From NCBI RefSeq assembly GCF_052072235.1, contig NZ_CM125436.1:1544001-1608000 (forward strand): a stretch of DNA of 64,000 nt, read 5' to 3'. This stretch comes from Brevibacillus_D fluminis_A. Lineage in GTDB: Bacteria > Bacillota > Bacilli > Brevibacillales > Brevibacillaceae. The notes below the pieces were generated by a model, which did no database searches, was not told the DNA's origin, and worked only from the letters and a program-made list of their open reading frames with translations. Positions 34,931 through 43,871 of this stretch are shown here, piece by piece (the first letter of the stretch is position 1; every line of letters begins with the position of its first letter). Made by a program: the position numbers and the translations under genes.

Positions 34931-34966
34931 AAAAAATCGCCCGAGAAAAAGTTCTACAGGCGATTT
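34931..34966 (-). terminator. Hairpin in the ywqB leader region
   Basis: AAATCGCC (34934-34941) pairs with GGCGATTT (34959-34966). On the minus strand it is followed by TTTTTT, so it looks like a terminator about 100 bases upstream of ywqB. It may catch readthrough from the permease gene or act as an attenuator. The rest of 34829-35121 shows nothing. Confidence 0.55.
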
Positions 34967-35121
34967 CCTTTGCACCGCAATGACGCAAGACTGCCTTTGG
35001 AAAACATCACGGAAAGGTCGAGCGGATTTTTTTTCAATTGAACCAGATTGTGTACGCACCGAGCGCGACTCAATAAGCCCGCAGGTTTACCGAAAAGCAG
35101 ACCGTAGACTCGGTTTCAGAC

Positions 35122-35154
35122 AAAAAAGGCTGCGCCACAAAAATCGGCGCAGCC
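35122..35154 (-). terminator. Intrinsic terminator after the PuuP-like permease
   Basis: GGCTGCGCC (35128-35136) pairs with GGCGCAGCC (35146-35154); on the minus strand a T6 tract follows. It lies six bases after the permease stop. Confidence 0.9.
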
Positions 35155-35160
35155 ATATGA

Positions 35161-36522
35161 TTAAATCGCTTCTTCAAAATCCATTTTCGGCGGCTTTTTG
35201 GTAAAGCCTTTGGTCGTATAAAGCAGGTACCCGAGACCGAGCGCAGCCCAGATCAAGCCAAGCGTGATCGATTGCGCATCGAGGCTCACCCACAGATAGC
35301 CGACAAAGCCTGCGCCCAATGCAGGGAACAAGACGTATTGAATCAATGAACCGAGCGAGTGCTGCTTCTTCCGCACCACAAAGTAAATGACGACGGAAAT
35401 GTTTACTGCGGTGAAAGCAGTGAGTGCACCAAAATTAATGAAGGAAAGCGCGGTGTCCAGGTCAAACCAGATCGCTGCCAGACAGAACACGCCTGTTACG
35501 ATGATACTGTTGATCGGCGTCGAATAACGCGGATGAACGTAAGCCAGGAAAGATCCTGGCAGCACTTTTTCGCGACCCATGGCAAACAGCAGACGGGATG
35601 CGCTCGTGTGCGATGCGAGACCGGATGCAATTGTCCCGGTGATCGCGCCGGCAAGGAACAACGATTGGAAAAACGCGCCGCCGAGCAGGTACGCGATCTC
35701 AGGCGATGGCGAATCCGGATTTTGCAAAATCGAAACGTCCGGGATGACGGCCGTCGCGAAATACGATGCGGTGGTGAAGATCAATCCGCCGATCAGCGCA
35801 ACGAGCACAATCCCGCGCGGAATCGTTTTGGTCGGGTTGACCGCTTCTTCGGTATAGGTTGTAACGGCGTCAAAACCGAGGAAGGAGAAGCAGAGAACGG
35901 CAGCCCCGGCCATCAAGTCCGGCATGGTCATTCCTGCAGAGAAAAATGGTTCCGCTGTCGCAACGGTTCCCGCACCTTTTCCAGAAAGCAGCGCTTTAAT
36001 GGCAAGAACGACGAAGAAACCGGTGACGAGAATCTGAAAGATGACCAGCAACGTATTAAAGTTCGCAGTCAGGTTCACGCTGCGAATATTGACGAGAGTA
36101 AACAGCAAGGTAACGGAAACGACCCAGATCCATTCCGGTACGCCAGGGAAGGCGGCGGACAAATAAATCTTGGCCAATAGCACATTAATCATAGGAAGAA
36201 AGAAATAATCGAGCAACGAAACCCAGCCTACCATAAAGCCAAGGTGAGGGTTGATGGCTTTACTTGTATAGGAATAAGCAGACCCGGCAGTCGGGAACTC
36301 CTTAACCATCTTGCCATAGCTGGCAGCGGTAAATAACATCGCGATCAAAGCAATCAAATAGGCGGTTGGCACATGACCATGCGTATCTTGGGATACAATA
36401 CCAAACGTATCGAAGACGGTCATTGGCGTTAAGTATCCAAGGCCCAGAACGACGACATGCCACAGCTTGAGTGTCTTCTTGAGAGACCCTGCTTGTTCGT
36501 AGGTAGTGTGAGAATGTTGCAT
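35161..36522 (-). CDS. puuP: APC-family putrescine importer (PuuP-like)
   Basis: A 453-aa amino-acid/polyamine permease with about 12 transmembrane segments. It matches remembered features of E. coli PuuP closely: LKLWHVVVLGLGYLTPMTVF at the N-terminus, INPHLGFMVGWVSLLDYFFL, MINVLLAKIYLSA and CFSFLGFDAVTTYTEEAVNP. It should import putrescine by proton symport. It lies divergently from the glutamate dehydrogenase gene and next to putrescine aminotransferase and aldehyde dehydrogenase genes, which supports the substrate. A cre site lies between its probable promoter and start. The start has GGAG eight bases upstream. Confidence 0.9.
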   Translation of the reverse strand: MQHSHTTYEQAGSLKKTLKLWHVVVLGLGYLTPMTVFDTFGIVSQDTHGHVPTAYLIALIAMLFTAASYGKMVKEFPTAGSAYSYTSKAINPHLGFMVGWVSLLDYFFLPMINVLLAKIYLSAAFPGVPEWIWVVSVTLLFTLVNIRSVNLTANFNTLLVIFQILVTGFFVVLAIKALLSGKGAGTVATAEPFFSAGMTMPDLMAGAAVLCFSFLGFDAVTTYTEEAVNPTKTIPRGIVLVALIGGLIFTTASYFATAVIPDVSILQNPDSPSPEIAYLLGGAFFQSLFLAGAITGTIASGLASHTSASRLLFAMGREKVLPGSFLAYVHPRYSTPINSIIVTGVFCLAAIWFDLDTALSFINFGALTAFTAVNISVVIYFVVRKKQHSLGSLIQYVLFPALGAGFVGYLWVSLDAQSITLGLIWAALGLGYLLYTTKGFTKKPPKMDFEEAI

Positions 36523-36550
36523 GTAACGATCTCCATTCTATTGTAAATTT

Positions 36551-36564
36551 TGTAAGCGCTTAAA
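36551..36564. promoter_or_regulatory. cre site upstream of puuP
   Basis: TGTAAGCGCTTAAA matches the CcpA operator TGWAANCGNTNWCA at 13 of 14 positions, 29 bases upstream of the puuP start. In this position it would repress the importer when a preferred sugar is present. A strong Shine-Dalgarno (36593-36599, minus strand) followed by a GTG also opens a short overlapping frame here. Confidence 0.65.
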
Positions 36565-36841
36565 TAGGCGACGTCGGCGTCTGTCACGATAACCTCCTTT
36601 CTGGTACATTTTGGCTTGCTTACTGAATCAGAAGCGTGAGAGTTCTCGACAGCATAACGTAATCCAGCAATCAGATCCGGCCTCTTCCATGAGGATTTCG
36701 CTTGGAAGAATTAGACTGGAAAGAGGCATTGCTTGGCGAAAAAGCAGTGACTCGACATTTTTCCGATGTTACAATAAGCAAGTGCTGTGCCAAAAACGAA
36801 ATATCGAAAATTCGCGAAAAAGGTCGAACGCAGAGCCGTTT

Positions 36842-36885
36842 TTGCTAGAATAGCAAGTATGCAAAAATGATAATATTCTATGCGA
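36842..36885 (+). promoter_or_regulatory. Candidate enhancer (UAS) for the glutamate dehydrogenase sigma-54 promoter
   Basis: A palindrome TTGCTA-GAA-TAGCAA (36842-36856) is followed by two direct half-sites, TATGCAA at 36858 and TATGCGA at 36879, which are 21 bases (two helical turns) apart; an inverted copy TGCATA lies at 36907. The same half-site makes the palindrome upstream of the aldehyde dehydrogenase gene. The sites lie 85-130 bases before the -24 element, a normal enhancer distance. The rest of 36600-36841 holds nothing I recognise. Confidence 0.5.
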
Positions 36886-36968
36886 ATATGAATAACTACC
36901 CATCAATGCATAGCTTGCTTGTATAGTAAAACTATCATAGCGAAAAGATAAAAGATATGGATATATTT

Positions 36969-36984
36969 TGGCACGCGAATTGCT
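36969..36984 (+). promoter_or_regulatory. Sigma-54 (-24/-12) promoter of glutamate dehydrogenase
   Basis: TGGCAC-GCGAA-TTGCT matches the sigma-54 consensus TGGCAC-N5-TTGCW completely, 49 bases before the start codon. In bacilli the sigma factor is SigL. Confidence 0.88.
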
Positions 36985-37032
36985 TGTATAAATTTACGGT
37001 GTGACCCAAAAATCTGATGAGGTGTTTACAAG

Positions 37033-38301
37033 ATGAGTACAGCAACTTCAAATCATGCAGAAGCAAATCCATTAGTTGAGTTTCAACACAATTTGAAAGA
37101 CGCGTGCGAGCTGCTGCGTTATCCGGAAAATGTCTACGATTTCCTGAAAGAGCCGATCCGTTTCCTCCAGGTTCGTATCCCGGTGAAAATGGACGACGGC
37201 ACAACGGTAACGTTCACAGGCTACCGCGCCCAACATAATGATGCTGTAGGACCAACAAAGGGTGGCATTCGTTTTCACCCTGAAGTAGATGCCGATGAAG
37301 TAAAAGCGCTTTCAGGCTGGATGAGCCTGAAATGCGGGATCGCTGACCTGCCATATGGCGGCGGTAAAGGCGGAATCATTTGCGACCCGCGCAAAATGAG
37401 CATGAACGAACTCGAGCGTTTGAGCCGCGGCTACGTTCGCGCAATCAGCCAAATCGTCGGGCCGACAAAAGACATCCCGGCTCCAGACGTATTCACCAAC
37501 GCGCAAATCATGGCGTGGATGATGGACGAATACAGTGAAATTCGCGAGTTCGAATCCCCAGGCTTCATTACAGGGAAACCGATCGCGCTGGGCGGTTCCG
37601 TAGGCCGTGAAACAGCGACTTCCAAAGGCGTGTTCCACGTGTACAACATGATCTGCAAAATCAAAGGAATCGACGTGAAAAACTCCCGCGTCATCGTGCA
37701 AGGTTTCGGTAACGTAGGTAGCTACCTGGCGCTCTTTTTGCATGAGCAAGGTGCAAAAGTTGTTGGCATTGCAGACGCAAATGGCGGAGTTTACGACGAA
37801 AACGGCCTGGATATCCCTAGCCTGATGGATCGCCGCGATTCTTTCGGTACGGTAACACACCTGTTCAATAACGTAATCCCGAACAAAGAGCTGTTGGAAA
37901 AAGAGTGCGACATCCTGATCCCGGCTGCATTGGGCGGACAAATCACAAAAGATAACGCAGATCGCCTGAAGTGCAAAGTCGTTATCGAAGCTGCAAACGG
38001 ACCGACAACTCACGAAGCGGGCGAAATCCTTGAAAAACGCGGCATCGAGGTTGTTCCAGACGTACTGGCTAACTCCGGCGGCGTAATCGTTTCCTATTTC
38101 GAGTGGGTGCAAAACAACCAAGGCTACTACTGGTCGGAAGCGGAAGTTGACGCGAAGCTGCAGGAGAAAATGGAAGCAAGCTTCCACAAAGTGTACGATA
38201 CTGCTCAACAATATAAAGTAAACATGCGCAAAGCAGCGTACCTGGTATCTGTTCGCCGTCTGGCGGAAGCAGGCCGTCTGCGCGGATGGGTTTCCTTTTA
38301 A
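37033..38301 (+). CDS. NAD(P)-dependent glutamate dehydrogenase (RocG/GudB type)
   Basis: 422 aa. It shows the Glu/Leu/Phe/Val dehydrogenase signature PYGGGKGGIICDPRKMS with the catalytic lysine (about K115), the substrate-binding GPTKGGIRFHPEV block, and the Rossmann motif VQGFGNVGSYLALFL near residue 225. It converts glutamate to 2-oxoglutarate and ammonia (catabolic direction in bacilli). That would regenerate the 2-oxoglutarate used by the putrescine aminotransferase encoded downstream. It has a consensus sigma-54 promoter, as rocG does in B. subtilis, and is closed by a strong terminator. GAGGTG lies upstream of the ATG. Confidence 0.94.
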   Translation: MSTATSNHAEANPLVEFQHNLKDACELLRYPENVYDFLKEPIRFLQVRIPVKMDDGTTVTFTGYRAQHNDAVGPTKGGIRFHPEVDADEVKALSGWMSLKCGIADLPYGGGKGGIICDPRKMSMNELERLSRGYVRAISQIVGPTKDIPAPDVFTNAQIMAWMMDEYSEIREFESPGFITGKPIALGGSVGRETATSKGVFHVYNMICKIKGIDVKNSRVIVQGFGNVGSYLALFLHEQGAKVVGIADANGGVYDENGLDIPSLMDRRDSFGTVTHLFNNVIPNKELLEKECDILIPAALGGQITKDNADRLKCKVVIEAANGPTTHEAGEILEKRGIEVVPDVLANSGGVIVSYFEWVQNNQGYYWSEAEVDAKLQEKMEASFHKVYDTAQQYKVNMRKAAYLVSVRRLAEAGRLRGWVSF

Positions 38302-38316
38302 GGAAAGACGAAGTGC

Positions 38317-38348
38317 AAAAAAAGAGGGCATTGGCCCTCTTTTTTTTA
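38317..38348 (+). terminator. Intrinsic terminator after glutamate dehydrogenase
   Basis: AAAGAGGGC (38321-38329) pairs with GCCCTCTTT (38334-38342), loop ATTG, followed by a T-run. Confidence 0.92.
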
Positions 38349-38517
38349 TTCATTTTGGCATGGGTTCCCTGTGAAAAAACGGCTTGTTGCAAAAATGGGT
38401 AAACAACCTCGGGATCGATGCGTTATCCCGGTCCCGAATAGCGTAAATCAGCATCGATCGTACGACACGATCAGCCAGCAATCGAGCGGACAACAATTCG
38501 GTTGTTATTATCCACCA

Positions 38518-38534
38518 TTGCATAACCTATGCAA
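38518..38534 (+). promoter_or_regulatory. Palindromic candidate enhancer for the aldehyde dehydrogenase promoter
   Basis: TTGCATA-ACC-TATGCAA is a perfect 7-3-7 palindrome 61 bases upstream of the sigma-54 -24 element. Its half-site TATGCAA recurs upstream of the glutamate dehydrogenase gene, suggesting one activator for both. Another short inverted repeat (AACAA/TTGTT) lies just upstream. Confidence 0.55.
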
Positions 38535-38595
38535 AATTGAGTAATATGAAAGGGCAGATAAACGAAAAACGCCTGTTCAGACGGTATTCATTGTT

Positions 38596-38611
38596 TGGCA
38601 CGCGACTTGCT
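38596..38611 (+). promoter_or_regulatory. Sigma-54 (-24/-12) promoter of the aldehyde dehydrogenase/patA unit
   Basis: TGGCAC-GCGAC-TTGCT matches the consensus fully and is nearly identical to the promoter at 36969. Confidence 0.88.
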
Positions 38612-38659
38612 TATACCTAAAAGTGAATAGGTAACGACGCGAAGGGAGTGAATATCTTC

Positions 38660-40132
38660 ATGATAAATTTGAAAATGTACATCAATGGTGAGTGGGTAGA
38701 TGCACAAAGCGGTAAAACGCGCGACATCGTGAATCCTGCCACAGGTGAAGTCATTGCAAAAGCGGCTGAAGGTGATGTAGCAGACGCCAAGCATGCAGTA
38801 CAAGTTGCGCGTGAAGCATTCGATAGCGGTGTATGGTCTGACCTTCCAGCCGCACAACGCGCCAACTACTTGCTTGCAATCGCTACCAAGCTGGAAGAGC
38901 GCGCGGAAGAAATCGGCCGTCTGGAAACGATGGACAACGGGAAACCACTCCGCGAGACAGCATTCGACGTAGCCGACGCAGCTGCATGTTTCCGCTACTA
39001 TGCAGGAATCGTTACGAAACCGGATGGTCAAACCTATCATGTATCCGATCCGATGCAAGCCATGGTTGTACGCGAGCCTGTAGGTGTTTGCGGCTTGATC
39101 GTTCCCTGGAACTATCCGCTGCTGATGTCCGTATGGAAAATCGCTCCTGCGCTTGCAGCAGGTAACACGATTGTGTACAAACCTTCCGAGGTTACACCGG
39201 TCACCGCAAAAATTCTATTCGAAATTATTGAAGAAGTCGGAATTCCAAAAGGCGTTGCCAACCTCGTAATGGGCCCAGGCGCTACAGTGGGCAACGAGCT
39301 GGCAGAAAGCCACGATGTGGACATGATTTCCTTCACCGGCGGTACTGTCACAGGCCGCAGCATTATGAGAGCGGCTACAGGAAACTTGAAAAAGATTTCC
39401 CTGGAGCTGGGCGGCAAATCCCCGAACATCATTTTCGCGGATGCCGATTTCGAAACAGCGGTTGATTACGCTCTGTTCGGAATTTTTGCCAACCAAGGCC
39501 AAGTTTGTTCCGCAGGCTCCCGCCTCTTGGTGGAAGAGTCCATCTACGATCGCTTCATCGAGCGATTGGCGGAACGCGCTTCCAAAATCCGCGTCGGCAA
39601 CGGCCTGGATGAAGGCACAGAAATGGGCCCATTGGTGAGCCAGCAACACATGGAAAAAGTTCTTTCCTATATTGAAATCGGGAAACAGGAAGGCGCTCGC
39701 CTGATCTGCGGCGGCAACCGCATCACGGCGGACGGCAAAGACAAAGGCTATTTCGTAGAGCCAACCATTTTTGTCGATTGCAATCAAAGCATGCGCATCG
39801 TCCAGGAAGAAATTTTCGGACCTGTGCTGGCCGTTTCCAAATTTAAAGATGAAGCAGAGGCGATCCGTCTGGCAAACGATTCGATCTATGGGCTTGCTGG
39901 CGGCGTCTTCACAAAAGACGGTGCGAAAGCAATGCGCGTGATCAAAAAACTGCGCGCCGGCATCACCTGGATCAACAGCTACCACCCAACTTACAACGAA
40001 GCGCCATGGGGCGGTTACAAACAAAGCGGTATCGGCCGCAGCCTGGGTACATTCGGTTACGAAGAGTACACAGAAGTGAAACAAATCAACATCAACCTCG
40101 ATGTGCAACCGACAGGCTGGTTCGAGAACTAA
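38660..40132 (+). CDS. Aldehyde dehydrogenase, probably gamma-aminobutyraldehyde dehydrogenase
   Basis: A 490-aa NAD-dependent ALDH. The Glu general base is in LELGGKSPN and the catalytic Cys in NQGQVCSAGSR (about C288). VPWNYPLLMSVWKIAPALAA and the C-terminal YHPTYNEAPWGGYKQSGIGR resemble betaine aldehyde/aminoaldehyde dehydrogenases. Upstream of patA and behind the same type of sigma-54 promoter as glutamate dehydrogenase, it most likely oxidises 4-aminobutanal, the product of PatA, to GABA. The start is the ATG at 38660 with GAAGGGAG upstream; a GTG at 38648 would begin inside that ribosome binding site. Substrate is inferred from context. Confidence 0.9.
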   Translation: MINLKMYINGEWVDAQSGKTRDIVNPATGEVIAKAAEGDVADAKHAVQVAREAFDSGVWSDLPAAQRANYLLAIATKLEERAEEIGRLETMDNGKPLRETAFDVADAAACFRYYAGIVTKPDGQTYHVSDPMQAMVVREPVGVCGLIVPWNYPLLMSVWKIAPALAAGNTIVYKPSEVTPVTAKILFEIIEEVGIPKGVANLVMGPGATVGNELAESHDVDMISFTGGTVTGRSIMRAATGNLKKISLELGGKSPNIIFADADFETAVDYALFGIFANQGQVCSAGSRLLVEESIYDRFIERLAERASKIRVGNGLDEGTEMGPLVSQQHMEKVLSYIEIGKQEGARLICGGNRITADGKDKGYFVEPTIFVDCNQSMRIVQEEIFGPVLAVSKFKDEAEAIRLANDSIYGLAGGVFTKDGAKAMRVIKKLRAGITWINSYHPTYNEAPWGGYKQSGIGRSLGTFGYEEYTEVKQININLDVQPTGWFEN

Positions 40133-40234
40133 CAGCCGGTTCGCATCAATTGTCAAGCGGGTTCGCGCCCATTCGAACGAGCCCGCTCTCCCTGCGGAAA
40201 TAATAAAAATTACCTTATATAGGAGGGCAACAAC

Positions 40235-41608
40235 ATGACAAACCAAACTGCTACCTCAGCAAAAGAAAAATACGCAAGTGTATACGACTATACCAACCAG
40301 GTGCTGGATCTGATCGCAAAGCAAGACATCACGAAGGAAGAAGCGGCATGGGTAACACGCCAAACGGTTGAAAACTTCCGCGATCACGTAAACCCGGGCT
40401 TCCTGCAATACCGCAAATCCGTAACAAAAGATACGCAATTCGCATCCGTAGAGTGGAAAGACTCCGGTCTGAACGCTTTCCAAGATGTGAACGGCAAAGA
40501 ATACATCGACTGCCTGGGCGGTTTCGGTATCTACAACGTAGGTCACGGCCATCCAAAAGTAAAACAAGCGGTTATCAACCAAATGAACCGTCAAGCGCTG
40601 CACAGCCAAGACTTGCTCGACCCATTGCGCGCGATGCTCGCAAAAATTCTGGCTGACGTAACACCAGGCGACCTGAAATACGCTTTCTTCGGCAACTCCG
40701 GTACAGAGGCTGTGGAAGCAGCTTTGAAACTGGCGAAAATGTACAGCAGCCGCACGACTTTCATCGCAACGACAAAAGCTTTCCACGGCAAGAGCTTGGG
40801 CTCCCTGTCCGGTACAGCGAAAGGCGTATTCCGCAAACCATTCCTGCCGATGATCCCTGGCTTCAAGCACGTTCATTTCGGTGACATCGACATGATGCGC
40901 AAAACGTTCGAAGCTTGCGCAATGACAGGTGAAGACGTAGCAGCGGTAATTCTCGAGCCAATCCAAGGCGAGGGCGGCGTTAACTTGCCACCAGAAGGTT
41001 ACCTGAAAGCGGTTCGTGCGCTTTGCGACGAGTTCGGCGCACTGCTCATTTTCGACGAAGTACAAACAGGTATGGGCCGTACAGGTAAAATGTTCGCGGC
41101 AGAACACTACGATGTTGTGCCAGACATCATGTGCTTGGCAAAAGCATTCGGCGGCGGGATCATGCCGGCAAGTGCGACCATCGCTTCCGAGAAAGTATTC
41201 AGCAGCTTCTTCGAAAACCCGTTCATGCACACAACTACATTCGGTGGTAACCCACTGGCTTGCGCGGCAGCGATCGCAACTTTCAACGTATTGATCGAAG
41301 AAAACTTGCCACAACGTGCAGCTGAATTGGGCGATTACATGCTGAAAGGCCTGCGTGAAGCAGCTGCCAACTACGGCGATAAAGTAATGGAAATCCGCGG
41401 TCTGGGTCTGTTGATCGGTGTAGAATTCCACAACGACGAGATCGGTTACGAAGTGTCCAAGGGCTTGTTCGACAACGGCGTACTGGTTGCAGGTACACTC
41501 ATCAACGCGAAAACCATCCGTATCGAACCGCCACTCACACTGACTTATGAAGAAGCGGACAAAGTCATCGCTACCTTCAAAAAAGTGTTGGGCGAGGTTA
41601 AAATCTAA
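40235..41608 (+). CDS. patA: Putrescine:2-oxoglutarate aminotransferase (PatA/YgjG-like)
   Basis: A 457-aa class III PLP enzyme. It matches the E. coli PatA pattern closely: FRDHVNPGFLQYRKSVT, YIDCLGGFGIYNVGHGHP, LHSQDLLDPLRAMLAK and FIFDEVQTGMGRTGKMF-type cofactor block, with the PLP lysine in CLAKAFGGGIMP (about K309). It transfers the amino group of putrescine to 2-oxoglutarate, yielding 4-aminobutanal and glutamate. An AGGAGG site lies ten bases upstream. The 102-base gap after the dehydrogenase contains a GC-rich hairpin (AGCGGG/CCCGCT) without a T-tail, so the two are probably cotranscribed. Confidence 0.93.
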   Translation: MTNQTATSAKEKYASVYDYTNQVLDLIAKQDITKEEAAWVTRQTVENFRDHVNPGFLQYRKSVTKDTQFASVEWKDSGLNAFQDVNGKEYIDCLGGFGIYNVGHGHPKVKQAVINQMNRQALHSQDLLDPLRAMLAKILADVTPGDLKYAFFGNSGTEAVEAALKLAKMYSSRTTFIATTKAFHGKSLGSLSGTAKGVFRKPFLPMIPGFKHVHFGDIDMMRKTFEACAMTGEDVAAVILEPIQGEGGVNLPPEGYLKAVRALCDEFGALLIFDEVQTGMGRTGKMFAAEHYDVVPDIMCLAKAFGGGIMPASATIASEKVFSSFFENPFMHTTTFGGNPLACAAAIATFNVLIEENLPQRAAELGDYMLKGLREAAANYGDKVMEIRGLGLLIGVEFHNDEIGYEVSKGLFDNGVLVAGTLINAKTIRIEPPLTLTYEEADKVIATFKKVLGEVKI

Positions 41609-41621
41609 GCTCCTTGCAAGA

Positions 41622-41664
41622 AAAGAAAGAGGACTGTGTCTACACGAGTCCTCTTTTCTTTTTC
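41622..41664 (+). terminator. Intrinsic terminator after patA
   Basis: AAAGAGGACT (41626-41635) pairs with AGTCCTCTTT (41647-41656), followed by TCTTTTTC. Confidence 0.88.
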
Positions 41665-41738
41665 ACATAGATAGAATCGATGTCGAAATACGATTATAAT
41701 AATGATAGAAACTGACTAAGTAGTCTACAGGAGGATTT

Positions 41739-43871
41739 ATGGCTTCGAAATGGTTCGTGAGAAAGGCTTACACTGTTTCATTTGAGTCATCTGCGAATGA
41801 AGTGTGGAGCATCATGTCTCGTTACAATGAACCGTATGTCTTTATTACGGACCCGCATAACGAGGGTAGGATTGCGGCGTTCATTCGCAACACAGACATC
41901 ATCCCGTTTTTCGACAATACCGAATGGATGAAACGGTCGGTCCGTGAGCTGCCGTATCACACCCATTTGATCAGCATACAGCGCGGTGCAGACATGCTGG
42001 ACTTCTTCAAGGTGTTCGGCGAGGAAGTCGTGGTGATCTTGAATCAGGATGGCGAGCATGAGGGTTATTTGCAGCGCGAGGATATTCTCGCTTATTTGCT
42101 GACCAACCAATCGACAGACTGGATTCGCTCGCTGCTGAACTCCATTCCGATGGGGATTTTGATTGCAGATGTGCATGGACGAATTGAAAATTTCAGCCTG
42201 GAAGCATTGCGGATGATCCGGGTCGAGCCCGATGAGCTGCGCCAACAGCGCGTGGGCGACCTGCTGGATGCGGAGCAATTCGCAAAGGTCGTTGAAAACG
42301 GGGAAACGATCCTGAACCATATCATCATCAACGACAGGATCGGGGTGCTGGCCGATTTCGGACCTGTCCGCAACCAGTACGGAAAAGTAACCGGCGTCAT
42401 CGTCGTCCTGCAAGACTTGCCGTACATCGAAAACATGGCGATGGAACTCGAGTACGTCAAAAACCTGAACATGGACATGCAGGCGATCCTTTCTTCCATT
42501 TATGACGAGATTTTGGTCGTCGATGAAAAAGGCGTGCTCTTGCGTTACAGCGGCAACCTGATCAAAGACTTCTGGGAAATCGACAAGGAACAGCTGATCG
42601 GGATCAACCTGATGGAGCTGGAGCATGAGGGGACGTTTTTCGCCGCGATCGTCAAGATGGTCTTGGAGCGCAAGAAAAAAGTATCCGTTACCCAGCAGAG
42701 CCGTTCCGGCAAAGACGTGCTTGCCGTCGGGAACCCGATTTTTGATGAGAAAGGCAAGCTGGAGCGGATCGTCATCGCTCTGCGCGACATTACCGAAACC
42801 GTGATGCTCAAGGAAGAGCTGCGGCATGCGCAGAAGATGTCGGAGAAGTACAAGAAAGAGCTGGAAACACTGCTCGATCAAAAAACGTACGTGAAAAACC
42901 ACCAGGTGATTTACGGCAGCGAAAAAATCGAGAAAGTGATGAAATACATCCAAAAAATCGCGGCAACCTCCTCGACGGTTTTGCTGACAGGTGAGTCGGG
43001 TGTCGGGAAAGAGGTGTTTGCCCGGACGATTTATGAGATGGGGCCGCGCAGCAGCAAGCCGTTCGTGAAGGTCAACTGCGGGGCGATTCCGGAAGCGCTC
43101 CTGGAAAGCGAACTGTTCGGCTATGAAAAAGGTGCGTTTACCGGCGCCAACGCCAGCGGAAAGCCCGGCTACTTCCAGATGGCCAACAAGGGGATTCTGT
43201 TCCTCGACGAGATCGGGGAGATGCCGCTCAATCTGCAGGTGAAGATTTTGCGTGTCCTGCAAGAGCGCGAGATCATTCCGGTCGGCGGCTCGGAAGTGGT
43301 GGAGGTCGATGTGCAGATCATCGCCGCGACGAATAAAAACCTGGAGAAGATGGTGGAGGAAGGGACGTTCCGCGAAGACTTGTATTACCGGCTGAACGTG
43401 ATCCCGATCCAAATTCCGCCGCTGCGCGAGCGTCCGGAAGACGTGCCGCTGCTCGCACTCCATTTTCTGCAAAAGTTCAATGAAAAGTACGACCGCCACA
43501 CACAGCTGTCGCAAGATGCCCTGGATGTGCTTGAATCGTATACATTCCCGGGCAACGTGCGCGAGCTGCAAAATATTATCGAGCGCATTTGCGTAACATC
43601 CGATGAAGAGCTGATCGAATCGGACGTGATCATTCCGTTGCTGAAAAAAGGGAAGAAAAACCAGATGGCCAAACGGATGAACAAGATCATGCCGCTGAAG
43701 GAAGCGACGAAAGCGATGGAAGAAGAACTGATCAAAATGGCGATGGATGAATTCAAAACAACCTCGATGGCAGCAAAAGTCTTGGGAGTCAGCCAATCAA
43801 CCATAAGCCGAAAATACCAGGAGATTACGGAGAAGCTTAGTCGAGGTGAGAAGGTTGGGTTTAAGATTTGA
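41739..43871 (+). CDS. Sigma-54-dependent activator with CBS-like and two PAS domains
   Basis: 710 aa. The first 130 residues look like a degenerate CBS pair (VYVFITDP-type strands, VVVILNQDGEHEGYL), then two PAS domains (about 135-240 and 250-365). The AAA+ domain has Walker A GESGVGKEVFAR (about 418), the sigma-54 contact loop GAFTGA (about 464), Walker B ILFLDEIGEM and the FPGNVRELQNIIERI sensor block. The C-terminal HTH is AAKVLGVSQSTISRKYQEI. It follows patA, so it is the prime candidate activator of both sigma-54 promoters (36969 and 38596). ACAGGAGG precedes the ATG. The inducer is unknown; putrescine or a derivative is plausible. Confidence 0.93.
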   Translation: MASKWFVRKAYTVSFESSANEVWSIMSRYNEPYVFITDPHNEGRIAAFIRNTDIIPFFDNTEWMKRSVRELPYHTHLISIQRGADMLDFFKVFGEEVVVILNQDGEHEGYLQREDILAYLLTNQSTDWIRSLLNSIPMGILIADVHGRIENFSLEALRMIRVEPDELRQQRVGDLLDAEQFAKVVENGETILNHIIINDRIGVLADFGPVRNQYGKVTGVIVVLQDLPYIENMAMELEYVKNLNMDMQAILSSIYDEILVVDEKGVLLRYSGNLIKDFWEIDKEQLIGINLMELEHEGTFFAAIVKMVLERKKKVSVTQQSRSGKDVLAVGNPIFDEKGKLERIVIALRDITETVMLKEELRHAQKMSEKYKKELETLLDQKTYVKNHQVIYGSEKIEKVMKYIQKIAATSSTVLLTGESGVGKEVFARTIYEMGPRSSKPFVKVNCGAIPEALLESELFGYEKGAFTGANASGKPGYFQMANKGILFLDEIGEMPLNLQVKILRVLQEREIIPVGGSEVVEVDVQIIAATNKNLEKMVEEGTFREDLYYRLNVIPIQIPPLRERPEDVPLLALHFLQKFNEKYDRHTQLSQDALDVLESYTFPGNVRELQNIIERICVTSDEELIESDVIIPLLKKGKKNQMAKRMNKIMPLKEATKAMEEELIKMAMDEFKTTSMAAKVLGVSQSTISRKYQEITEKLSRGEKVGFKI

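Noticed and set aside
36611..36853. An 80-aa plus-strand frame upstream of glutamate dehydrogenase
   Set aside because: No ribosome binding site, biased composition, and it covers the putative enhancer region.
41787..43796. A 669-aa minus-strand frame antisense to the sigma-54 activator
   Set aside because: Low-complexity His/Asp/Arg/Val composition typical of the complement of a real gene; the plus strand has clear AAA+ motifs.
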